NCBI RefSeq assembly: GCF_011193355.1
Contig: NZ_CP049780.1
Coordinates: 1,285,582 to 1,349,581 of the forward strand
Length of the DNA: 64,000 nt
DNA from: Streptomyces sp. JB150
Lineage (GTDB): Bacteria; Actinomycetota; Actinomycetes; Streptomycetales; Streptomycetaceae
Reading direction: 5' to 3'
Within the stretch, counting starts at the first letter, position 1. Every line of letters starts with the position of its first letter. Positions 44,139-51,169 of the stretch are shown here, piece by piece. The notes under the pieces were generated by a model that had not been told where the DNA came from, ran no database searches, and saw only the letters and a program-made list of their open reading frames with translations. Both the position numbers and the translations under genes were made by a program.

Positions 44139-44510
44139 ATGCGCGCAAGCGTGGGCGACCAGCTTGTCCAGCACGGCAGGGTGGTCGGACAGCACGACAA
44201 GGTCGGCGAGATCGTGGAAGTGCTCGGCCAGGGAGGCAACCCCCCGTACCGCGTCCGGTTCGAGGACGGGCACGAGGGCCTGTGCTCCCCGGGCCCCGAC
44301 ACCGAGATCCGGCACCGGAGCACCCAGCCTTCGGCGTCCGGACAGTCCCCCATGACCGGCCGGCCCCCGACGACGGGACAGTCGCCGACGACGGGACAGT
44401 CCCCCATGACCGGCCAGTCCCCGATGACCGGGGAGTCCGCGGCGACCGGCCAGTCCCCCACGACCGGCCGGCCGCCGATGACCGGCCGGTCCCCGATGAC
44501 CGGACAGTGA
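44139..44510 (+). CDS. DUF1918 protein with a nine-unit hexapeptide-repeat tail
   Basis: A 123-residue protein. Residues 1-60 are a DUF1918 domain (VGDQLVQHGRVVGQHDKVGE, PPYRVRFEDGHEGLCSPGPD), a small SH3-like fold found in actinobacteria. The remainder is nine hexapeptide units of the type G-(Q/R)-(S/P)-P-(M/T)-T, encoded by an 18-bp period from about 44337 to 44510. AGGAGG precedes the ATG. It ends one base before the stop of the convergent GH10-like gene. The role of the repeats is unknown; other DUF1918 proteins known to me are short and lack such a tail. Confidence 0.82.
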   Translation: MRASVGDQLVQHGRVVGQHDKVGEIVEVLGQGGNPPYRVRFEDGHEGLCSPGPDTEIRHRSTQPSASGQSPMTGRPPTTGQSPTTGQSPMTGQSPMTGESAATGQSPTTGRPPMTGRSPMTGQ

Positions 44511-44511
44511 C

Positions 44512-45834
44512 TCAGCGCGCGGGGTTCGCCGGCTGCCGGTAGTGGTCGGCGATCACCCGCGCCATCGCGCCGACCGGGTCGGCCGCCACGTCCTTGGCGG
44601 CGAAGAAGACGTGCCCGCGCACCTGCGGATACTCGCGGGCCAGCGTCAGATGCCGGGACAGCTCGGCCGGGTCCTGCCACGGCGCGGGCTGCGCCGGGTT
44701 CCCGGCCCGGTACAGGGCCTCGCCGATGTACAGCTTCGTCGCGGTGCCCCGGGCGACCTCGGACCACCACGGGACCAGCTTGGCGTAGTCGGCGGCGGAG
44801 TAGCCGATGTACCAGTACAGCTGCGGGCAGATGTAGTCGATCCAGCTCTCCCGCACCCACTTGCGGGTGTCCGCGTACAGGTCGTCGTACGCCTGCAGGG
44901 CGCGGGTGTCCGAGCCGAGCGGGTCGGTGGCCGCGTTGCGCCACACCCCGAAGGGGCTGATGCCGAACCGGGCGGCGGGCCGGGCCTTCCTGATGTCCGC
45001 CGCCATGTCCCGCACCAGCCGGTCGATGTTGTCGCGCCGCCAGTCGGCCCGGTTGCCGAAGCCCCCGCCGTGGCGGTCGTAGGCCGCGTCGTCGTCGAAG
45101 CTCTGGCCCGGCACCGGGTACGGGTAGAAGTAGTCGTCGAAGTGGACGGCGTCGATCGGGTACTTGGCGACGGCGTCGAGCATCGCGGTCCGCACGAAGG
45201 TCCGGACCTCCGGCAGCCCCGGGTTGTAGTAGAGCCGCCCGCCATAGCTCACCACCCACTCCGGATGGCGGCGGGCCGGGTGGCCGGGCACCAGCCGGTC
45301 CGGGTCCCCGTGGGTGGCGACGCGCAGCGGGTTGAACCAGGCGTGCAGCTCCAGCCCGCGCCGGTGGGCCTCCTCGACGGCCGTGCCCAGCGGGTCCCAG
45401 CCGGGGTCCTTGCCCTGGGTGCCGGTGAGGAACTGCGACCACGGCTCGTAGGGCGAGGGCCACAGCGCGTCGGCCGCGGGCCGCACCTGGAAGATCACCG
45501 TGTTGAGGCGGCTGCGGACCGCCTGGTCGAGATGGGCGAGCAGCTCGGCGCGCTGCTGGGCGGCGCTCAGCCCGGTCCGCGAGGGCCAGTCCCGGTTGGC
45601 GACCGTGGCCAGCCACATGCCGCGCATCTCCCCGGCCGCAGCGCCGCCGCCCGCGGGGCCCGCCTTCCCGGCCGAGGTGGCCTGATCCGGCCGCCCGGCG
45701 TCCCCGGCGTCGGGCACCGGGTCCTCGTCGGCGGGCGACCTCCCGGCCCGCGCGTGGGCGGCACCGGCCTCGCCCGTCATCAGCAGGGCCGACACCGCTG
45801 CCGCGGCGAACGCCCGTCGGGTCACACGTCCCAT
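44512..45834 (-). CDS. Secreted family-10-like glycosyl hydrolase (GHL10/DUF4015)
   Basis: A 440-residue exported protein with a Tat-like N-terminus ([20 protein letters not shown]). It then shows the GHL10 barrel: MRGMWLATVANRDWPSRTGL, FQVRPAADALWPSPYEPWSQ, LELHAWFNPLRVATHGDPD, AVHFDDYFYPYPVPG (catalytic Asp pair) and GISPFGVWRN. Related proteins cleave envelope or peptidoglycan-linked glycans, but activity is unproven for most. ATG at 45834, with AGGGGG 9 nt upstream. It is divergent from the dehydrogenase gene. Confidence 0.9.
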   Translation of the reverse strand: MGRVTRRAFAAAAVSALLMTGEAGAAHARAGRSPADEDPVPDAGDAGRPDQATSAGKAGPAGGGAAAGEMRGMWLATVANRDWPSRTGLSAAQQRAELLAHLDQAVRSRLNTVIFQVRPAADALWPSPYEPWSQFLTGTQGKDPGWDPLGTAVEEAHRRGLELHAWFNPLRVATHGDPDRLVPGHPARRHPEWVVSYGGRLYYNPGLPEVRTFVRTAMLDAVAKYPIDAVHFDDYFYPYPVPGQSFDDDAAYDRHGGGFGNRADWRRDNIDRLVRDMAADIRKARPAARFGISPFGVWRNAATDPLGSDTRALQAYDDLYADTRKWVRESWIDYICPQLYWYIGYSAADYAKLVPWWSEVARGTATKLYIGEALYRAGNPAQPAPWQDPAELSRHLTLAREYPQVRGHVFFAAKDVAADPVGAMARVIADHYRQPANPAR

Positions 45835-46027
45835 GGCAGAACACCCCCTACACCGCGTCCTGACGCGGTCACGGATCGCATCCGGGCCCAGAATGCCCGA
45901 CCCCGGCGATCGATCATCGATACTTGGCGGTAACGTGCACGAACGGAGCAGGCACGAAGCAGGCTCGACGCAGGCCCCGGGACCCGGCGGCCCTGCCGCG
46001 GCCGAACGGATCAGCGAAGGGGACGAT

Positions 46028-46903
46028 GTGACAGGCATCCCAGCGGGAGACATCGCGCGCGTCGGCGTGGTCGGCTGCGGCCAGATGGGCGCCGGTATCG
46101 CCGAGGTGTGCGCCCGCGCCGGACTGGACGTCAAGGTCGCCGAGACCACCGGCGAGGCCCTGGAGATCGGCCGCACCCGGCTGTTCAACTCCCTGGCCAA
46201 GGCCGCCGAGCGGGGCAAGATCAGCGAGGCCGAGCGGGACGCCACGCAGGCCCGGCTGAGCTTCACCACCGACCTCGGCGAGTTCGCCGACCGCGACCTG
46301 GTGATCGAGGCGGTCGTCGAGAACGAGCAGGTCAAGACCGAGATCTTCCAGGTGCTCGACCAGGTGGTGACCCGCCCGGACGCGATCCTGGCCTCCAACA
46401 CCTCCTCCATCCCGCTGGTGAAGCTGGCCGTCGCCACCGCGCGGCCGGACCAGGTCATCGGCATCCACTTCTTCAACCCGGCCCCGGTGCAGCAGCTGGT
46501 CGAGCTGATCCCGGCCCTCACCACCTCCGAGGGCACCCTCAGCCGGGCGCAGCTGTTCACCGAGAAGGTGCTCGGCAAGCACGCCATCCGCGCCCAGGAC
46601 CGCTCCGGCTTCGTGGTCAACGCGCTGCTGATCCCGTACCTGCTCTCCGCGATCCGGATGTTCGAGTCGGGCATCGCCAGTCGCGAGGACATCGACAACG
46701 GCATGGAGATGGGCTGCGCCCACCCCATGGGCCCGCTGAAGCTCTCCGACCTCATCGGCCTCGACACGGTCGCCTCCGTCGCGCACTCGATGTACGAGGA
46801 GTACAAGGAGCCGCTGTACGCCGCTCCCCCGCTGCTCCAGCGCATGGTCGACGCGGGGCGGCTGGGCCGCAAGACCGGTTCCGGCTTTTACACGTACGGC
46901 TGA
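46028..46903 (+). CDS. 3-hydroxybutyryl-CoA dehydrogenase
   Basis: A 291-residue NAD(P)-dependent enzyme interconverting acetoacetyl-CoA and 3-hydroxybutyryl-CoA. Rossmann motif GVVGCGQMGAGIAEVCARAG; AILASNTSSIPL; catalytic His in IGIHFFNPAPVQQLVELI; and RSGFVVNALLIPYLLSAIR with HPMGPLKLSDLIGLDTV in the C-terminal domain. In Streptomyces it feeds the ethylmalonyl-CoA pathway and fatty-acid turnover. The GTG at 46028 was chosen with AAGGGGA upstream; the longer frame reaches into the divergent gene. A strong terminator follows (46939-46969). Confidence 0.94.
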   Translation: MTGIPAGDIARVGVVGCGQMGAGIAEVCARAGLDVKVAETTGEALEIGRTRLFNSLAKAAERGKISEAERDATQARLSFTTDLGEFADRDLVIEAVVENEQVKTEIFQVLDQVVTRPDAILASNTSSIPLVKLAVATARPDQVIGIHFFNPAPVQQLVELIPALTTSEGTLSRAQLFTEKVLGKHAIRAQDRSGFVVNALLIPYLLSAIRMFESGIASREDIDNGMEMGCAHPMGPLKLSDLIGLDTVASVAHSMYEEYKEPLYAAPPLLQRMVDAGRLGRKTGSGFYTYG

Positions 46904-46938
46904 CCGGCGCGCGGCTGATTACCCAGCGCCAGCGGTAA

Positions 46939-46969
46939 GGGCCCGGCACCCGGACAAGGTGCCGGGCCC
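46939..46969. terminator. Perfect 12-bp stem terminator
   Basis: GGGCCCGGCACC (46939-46950) and GGTGCCGGGCCC (46958-46969) around a 7-nt loop, 36 bp after the dehydrogenase stop, followed by ACGTGTTT. Confidence 0.85.
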
Positions 46970-47102
46970 ACGTGTTTCACACACCGTGTGCGCGGCGGCC
47001 ACGCATATGCCGTGCGCACACACTCCCCATGCGCCGACCAGGCGAGTTGACTCAGGCATGCGCATGCAAGAGACGTGAGAGAACACGGAAAGGAGCGGTT
47101 TC

Positions 47103-47360
47103 GTGACCGCCGATCCCCAGCAATCCGTCTCCCTGGAGGAACTCGCAGAGTTACGTCGCCGCCTCGACGTGGCGTACGCCCGCGTCGAGGGCGGACTGGC
47201 CCTGCTGTCCCACCGCACCGAGGAGACCGCCAAGGAAGTCGACGAGCTGCACACCCGGCTCGTCCACCTGGAGCATGCCCGGTGGCCGCTGCCCTCGATC
47301 ACGGCGGTGACCGCGATCGGGGCCCTGGTAGTGGCGGTCTGGCAGGCCTTCGGACGCTAG
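47103..47360 (+). CDS. Small membrane-anchored coiled-coil protein with a TTA codon
   Basis: An 85-residue protein: a charged helical N-terminal part of about 60 residues with heptad character (EELAELRRRLDVAYARVEGG; HRTEETAKEVDELHTRLVHL) and a single C-terminal membrane helix (ITAVTAIGALVVAVWQAFG), so it is tail-anchored with the coiled coil in the cytoplasm. GTG start with AAAGGAG upstream. Codon 17 (47151-47153) is TTA, which needs the bldA tRNA. The convergent NUDIX gene also has a TTA. No family recognised. Confidence 0.8.
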   Translation: MTADPQQSVSLEELAELRRRLDVAYARVEGGLALLSHRTEETAKEVDELHTRLVHLEHARWPLPSITAVTAIGALVVAVWQAFGR

Positions 47361-47385
47361 CCACCCCTGGGGCCGGGCCGTTCGC

Positions 47386-47931
47386 CTAGGGCACGGTGTC
47401 GTGGCCGAGCCGGAGATGATGCAGTAACAGCAGTGCGGCCGCCATGTTGGCGGCCGGGACCTCACCGCGGGCGACCAGGTCGGGGACGACCTTGAGGGGA
47501 ACCCATTCCCGCCGGTCCGACTCGAAGTCGTCCACGGGGTGACCGACGTACTCGCCCGCGTCGGCCCAGTAGATGTGGTGCCGGGCGTCGGTGAGCCCGT
47601 TGGACGGCTCCACGCTCATCAGGTGGCGCAGCGGTCCCGGCCGCCAGCCGGTCTCCTCCTCCAGTTCCCGGGCGGCCGCCGCCGCGATGTCCTCGCCGTC
47701 CTCGACGACGCCGGCCGCGAGTTCCCACCCCCAGCTGTCCGTGATGAAGCGGTGGCGCCACAGGAGCAGGACCTCGTTGGCCTCGTTCACCACCGTGGCC
47801 ACGGCGACGGGCCGCAGCCGTATCAGGAAGTGGTCGAGATGCCGGCCGTCCGGCAGTTCGACGTCCGCCAGATTGACGCTGAACCAGCGATTTTCATACA
47901 CAGTTTGTTCGTTCTGTTTCGTCCACTGCAT
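47386..47931 (-). CDS. NUDIX hydrolase with a TTA codon
   Basis: A 181-residue pyrophosphohydrolase. The Nudix box is GVVEDGEDIAAAAARELEEE followed by TGW, fitting G-x5-E-x7-R-E-U-x-E-E-x-G-U. It resembles the ADP-ribose/nucleotide-sugar pyrophosphatase group (HFLIRLRPVAVATVVNE before the box, SVEPSNGLTDARHHIYWA after it). The start MQWTKQNEQTVYENRW follows GGAAGGTGG. Codon 169 (47425-47427, CTG CTG TTA CTG) is TTA, predicting bldA-dependent translation. The 249 bp upstream are G-rich with a palindrome CGGTGA-A-TCACCG (48057-48069). Confidence 0.9.
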   Translation of the reverse strand: MQWTKQNEQTVYENRWFSVNLADVELPDGRHLDHFLIRLRPVAVATVVNEANEVLLLWRHRFITDSWGWELAAGVVEDGEDIAAAAARELEEETGWRPGPLRHLMSVEPSNGLTDARHHIYWADAGEYVGHPVDDFESDRREWVPLKVVPDLVARGEVPAANMAAALLLLHHLRLGHDTVP

Positions 47932-48180
47932 GGTTCTGCCACCTTCCGCCGAGTAAGTGGCAATATCGCAGCAGGAGCGAGCGGGCAGCAGGCGCACGGC
48001 GGCCGCTCGCGGGGCGGCGGCGGGCGCAGCGTGTCGCGGGGTGTCGCAGGGGATCGCGGTGAATCACCGTGAACGGCTGTGCGGCAGGGGGCATGACGGT
48101 GCACGGCTCGGGCGTTGCCCGTGCGCGGCGTGGGCATGACGGTGCGTCAGGGTGCCCTCCGTGCGGGACCCCGGAAGGGA

Positions 48181-49521
48181 CTACAGCGGTACGCGCAGGG
48201 CCCCGTCGATCAGTTCGGCGGCCTCCGCCGTGCCGGCGCCGCCGCTGCGCGTCAGGTGCTCGCGCACCGCGCGGAGTCTGTCCCGCAGCCGCTGCGACTC
48301 CATCCCCCGCGCCTGCTCCGCCATCCGCACCGCCGTGTCCACGGCCTTCTCGGCGTTGCCCTGGCGCAGTTCGATGGTGCTGAGCATGGCCAGCCGGTGC
48401 ACCCGGCCCCGGTCGTGGGCGGGGGTGTCCACGGCCGCCTCGGCGTGCTCGCGGGCCGCCGCCAGCTCGCCCAGGCTGAGCAGCGCCTCCGCCACCTGGA
48501 CGTTGACCAGGCCGGGCTGCACATAGCCGGTCTCGTCCGGCTCGTACCCGCGGCGGATCCGCTCGGCTGCCTGCTCGGCCCGCCGGATGCAGGACAGGGC
48601 GCTGCTGCCGTCGCCGAGGTGCGCGTAGGCCTTCGCCTGCATCGCGTACAGGTCGGAGGCGAGGGCGGGCGTGATGTGCCGGCCGGCGGTGCGCAGCGCG
48701 GCCTCCGCGAACGCCACGGCCTGCCGGTACTCCTTCATGAACAGCGACTGGTTGACCAGCAGCGCGATCACGTACGCGCCCAGTCCCCGGTCCCCGCTGG
48801 CCTTCGCCAGCCGCAGCGCCTGGTGGAAGTAGCGCTGGGCGAGGCCGTGCGCGTCGGAGTCGTAGGCGCAGATGCCCGCGATGGCCACCAGCCCGCCGGT
48901 GGCCCGGTGCAGCTGACGGCCCGTCGCGTCGGTGTAGCCGCCGCGCAGCAGCGGCGCGGCCTCGGCGTTGAGGAAGCCGACGATCCGGGTGCGGGTCGCC
49001 ACCCCGCCGGCCTTGCGGTACATCTGCTCGTAGTGGGTGCGCGCGGCGCGCAGCATCTCGATGTCGGCCGGGGTGACCCGGTGCCGTCCGCCGCGGGAGA
49101 CGTCGACGTCCTCGGGCGGGTTCTCCCACTCCCACACCGGCATCACGGCGGGGGTGCCGGTGACCGCGGGGGCGCCCAGGATGTGCGGGCGCTGCTGCTC
49201 GTCGGAGCGCCACAGCGCGGTGGCCCGCTCCACGAAGCCGGAGAGCGAGGTGCCGGGGCCGCCGGGCTCGCCGCCGGGGACGCCGAGGCCGATGTCGTCG
49301 AGGGTGACCGGCCGGTGCAGCCGGGCGGCGAGCACCTCGCAGATCAGGTCGGGCACCTGGCCGCGCGGGCGCTGGCCCTTCAGCCAGCGGGCCACGGCGG
49401 TGTGTTCGTAGCGCAGCGCGAGGCCGCGCGCCCGCCCGGCCTGGTTGACGTGCGCGGCCAGCCCGGCGTGCGAGATGCCCGCCTCGTCCAGGATCGCGTC
49501 GAGCAGGGTGTTGGGCTGCAT
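48181..49521 (-). CDS. HTH-TPR transcriptional regulator (NsdA-like)
   Basis: A 446-residue protein. The N-terminus has a helix-turn-helix-like region (LLDAILDEAGISHAGLAAHV; LRYEHTAVARWLKGQRPRG), and residues about 150-420 form tetratricopeptide-like repeats (ALRLAKASGDRGLGAYVIAL; YAMQAKAYAHLGDGSSALSC; VAEALLSLGELAAAREHAEA). This architecture is that of streptomycete NsdA-type regulators of differentiation and antibiotic synthesis, recognised from memory and not by alignment. A palindromic element (49562-49589) near its promoter suggests autoregulation. Confidence 0.82.
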   Translation of the reverse strand: MQPNTLLDAILDEAGISHAGLAAHVNQAGRARGLALRYEHTAVARWLKGQRPRGQVPDLICEVLAARLHRPVTLDDIGLGVPGGEPGGPGTSLSGFVERATALWRSDEQQRPHILGAPAVTGTPAVMPVWEWENPPEDVDVSRGGRHRVTPADIEMLRAARTHYEQMYRKAGGVATRTRIVGFLNAEAAPLLRGGYTDATGRQLHRATGGLVAIAGICAYDSDAHGLAQRYFHQALRLAKASGDRGLGAYVIALLVNQSLFMKEYRQAVAFAEAALRTAGRHITPALASDLYAMQAKAYAHLGDGSSALSCIRRAEQAAERIRRGYEPDETGYVQPGLVNVQVAEALLSLGELAAAREHAEAAVDTPAHDRGRVHRLAMLSTIELRQGNAEKAVDTAVRMAEQARGMESQRLRDRLRAVREHLTRSGGAGTAEAAELIDGALRVPL

Positions 49522-49561
49522 GGGTCAGGCCCCCCGGTGGTGGCTCGGTGCTGACAGCGTA

Positions 49562-49589
49562 GTGAATCCGGCTTCACACGGGGTGTGAA
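49562..49589. promoter_or_regulatory. Candidate operator of the HTH-TPR regulator
   Basis: Perfect TTCACAC-GGG-GTGTGAA (49573-49589), with an additional GTGAA (49562-49566) facing TTCAC (49573-49577) across 6 bp. TACGCT on the minus strand (49556-49561) could be the -10, so bound protein would cover the promoter. Confidence 0.5.
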
Positions 49590-49805
49590 CGGAGTGCCCG
49601 AATCCGGACCGTGCGCGCGCTGTCGCGGGGGGTCGCCGGCGGGTTGACTGAAATGCCTCGAAAGAGGCCGGGCCGTCGGCTCCCCCTCGTACAGTGCGGC
49701 GGCCCGTGTTCGCCGTCCGCCCCGTCGCCTGCCCGACACTCCGTGGCGGGGCGGACGGCTCGCCCGCCGGGCACGGCCCCCTCCGCCCGGTCGACGGGAC
49801 ACCCG

Positions 49806-50858
49806 CTACAAGTGCTTCGTGGGCTGCGGGCAGGTCGTGGCGGAGCGCGCGGCCGCCCGCGAGCCCGAGGGGGCGCGTCTGCGCGGCCGTTCGTCGCGAA
49901 GGACCAGGAAGGCGACGTCGTCGGCCGGGGCTCCCTGGGTGTGGCGCAGCAGGCGGGTGAACACGGCGGCCAGCAGCGCCTGGGGAGTTCGCGCGCCCGC
50001 GCCCAGCGCCGCCGCGAGCACGGCTGCCAGCGGGAAGAACCGGCCGTGCGCGTCCCGGGCGTCCTCCGCGCCGTCCGTGTGCAGGAACAGCACCTCATTG
50101 GGGCGCAGCGAGGGGCAGGCCACCGCGGGCAGTTCGGGCGGCAGCGGGAACGGACCGAGCGGGGGCAGGGGTTCGGCTCGCGACAGCGGCTCGACCCGGG
50201 TGTCGAGGAGCCGGTACGGCCAGGGGTGGCCGCAGTTGAGGACGCGCACCTCGCCCTCGCGTCCGATCTCCAGCAGCAGCACGGTGACGAAGTCCTCGGC
50301 GACCGGGCTCTCCGGGTCCGCCGCGGCCCGTTCGCGCAGATGGCGGGCGAGGGCCCGGTCCAGGCGGCGCAGCACCCGGCCGAGGTCGGGCTCGTCGTGC
50401 ACGGCCTCGCGGAAGCTGCCGAGCACGGCGGCGACGGTGCCGACGGCGCCGATCCCGTGCCCGCGCACGTCGCCCATCACCGCCCGGACGCCGTGCTCGG
50501 TGGCGACGACCTCGTACAGGTCGCCGCCGACCGCGGCACCCCGGTCGGCGGACAGCTGGGCGGCGGCCACCCGCAACCCGTCGACCTCGGACGGCAGTGG
50601 TCGCAGCAGCGTGCTCTGCGCGGCCCCGGCGACCTCGCGGACCTGCTTGAGTTCGCGCAGCAGCACGTGCCGCACATGCAGCACCAGTCCGGTGCCGACG
50701 GCGAAGAAGACGGCGCTGGTGGCGATCCGCGCTCCGAGCCCGTTCTGCTGGGCGAGCGGGCAGCCCAGTTTGTAGGTGACGGCCAGGGCGCCCCAGGCCG
50801 TGGGCAGTCCCAGCGCGAGCAGCCGACGGCCGGGCCCCCGTGCCCTGATACGGATCAT
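49806..50858 (-). CDS. Membrane-associated SpoIIE/PP2C-type serine phosphatase
   Basis: A 350-residue protein with two or three N-terminal hydrophobic segments (LALGLPTAWGALAVTYKLG; IATSAVFFAVGTGLVLHV) and a PP2C-like SpoIIE catalytic domain: GAAVGGDLYEVV (metal-binding Asp), MGDVRGHGIGA, NCGHPWPY, LFLHTDGAEDARDAHGRFF and the final DDVAFLVL. Such enzymes dephosphorylate anti-anti-sigma proteins to release alternative sigma factors; no partner genes are adjacent. ATG at 50858 with a G-rich ribosome site; longer frames run into repeats. A perfect palindrome (50961-50978) lies upstream. Confidence 0.9.
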   Translation of the reverse strand: MIRIRARGPGRRLLALGLPTAWGALAVTYKLGCPLAQQNGLGARIATSAVFFAVGTGLVLHVRHVLLRELKQVREVAGAAQSTLLRPLPSEVDGLRVAAAQLSADRGAAVGGDLYEVVATEHGVRAVMGDVRGHGIGAVGTVAAVLGSFREAVHDEPDLGRVLRRLDRALARHLRERAAADPESPVAEDFVTVLLLEIGREGEVRVLNCGHPWPYRLLDTRVEPLSRAEPLPPLGPFPLPPELPAVACPSLRPNEVLFLHTDGAEDARDAHGRFFPLAAVLAAALGAGARTPQALLAAVFTRLLRHTQGAPADDVAFLVLRDERPRRRAPSGSRAAARSATTCPQPTKHL

Positions 50859-50960
50859 GCGGATGGCCCCCCATGTAGGCCCTGACAGCGCAGACCGACC
50901 CCGAAAGGCCGGTCCGATTCTGTCGACCGCAAGCCCCGATCGCGCCAATCGCCCGTTTTT

Positions 50961-50978
50961 CTCACTCGAATGAGTGAG
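50961..50978. promoter_or_regulatory. Palindrome upstream of the SpoIIE-type phosphatase gene
   Basis: CTCACTC-GAAT-GAGTGAG, perfect 7-bp arms, preceded on the plus strand by TTTTT. It lies about 100 bp upstream of the start on the minus strand and may be a repressor or activator site; the regulator is unknown. Confidence 0.5.
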
Positions 50979-51018
50979 GAGGCTGTGGGGGGCGAAGTGC
51001 CCCGGGCGAAGCTCCCCC

Positions 51019-51058
51019 CGCGAAGGGGCGAGACCCGACCGCGAAGGGGCGAGACCCG
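51019..51058. repeat. 21-bp period tandem duplication
   Basis: CGCGAAGGGGCGAGACCCG at 51019-51037 and 51040-51058, identical. Non-coding, between pheT and the phosphatase gene. Confidence 0.85.
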
Positions 51059-51083
51059 GCCTCCCCGCAGCCTCCTCACCAAA

Positions 51084-51106
51084 GGGGCGCGGGGTGCCGC
51101 GCGACC
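51084..51106. repeat. Dispersed hairpin repeat, copy 3
   Basis: Same stem as copies 1 and 2 (GCGCGG/CCGCGC), but the loop is GGTG instead of GGAA. Sited 64 bp downstream of the pheT stop, so a probable pheST terminator. Stem conservation with loop change argues for RNA structure. Confidence 0.7.
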
Positions 51107-51169
51107 GGCCACGGACGGCCTGAAGCCGCCCACGGTCGCACAGCACCCCGCTCGAACAGGTGCCGGGGA

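Larger units (their letters stand above)
50859..51169. other. Region between the SpoIIE-type gene and pheT
   Basis: A 311-bp gap. It holds a perfect palindrome (50961-50978) about 100 bp before the phosphatase start, a 19-bp direct repeat with 21-bp period (51019-51037 and 51040-51058), and a dispersed hairpin (51084-51106) downstream of pheT. No ORF with coding bias. Confidence 0.6.

Noticed and set aside
49643..49695. TTGACT and TACAGT as a promoter pair upstream of the regulator gene
   Set aside because: Spacing of about 40 bp is far too large and no gene follows on that strand.
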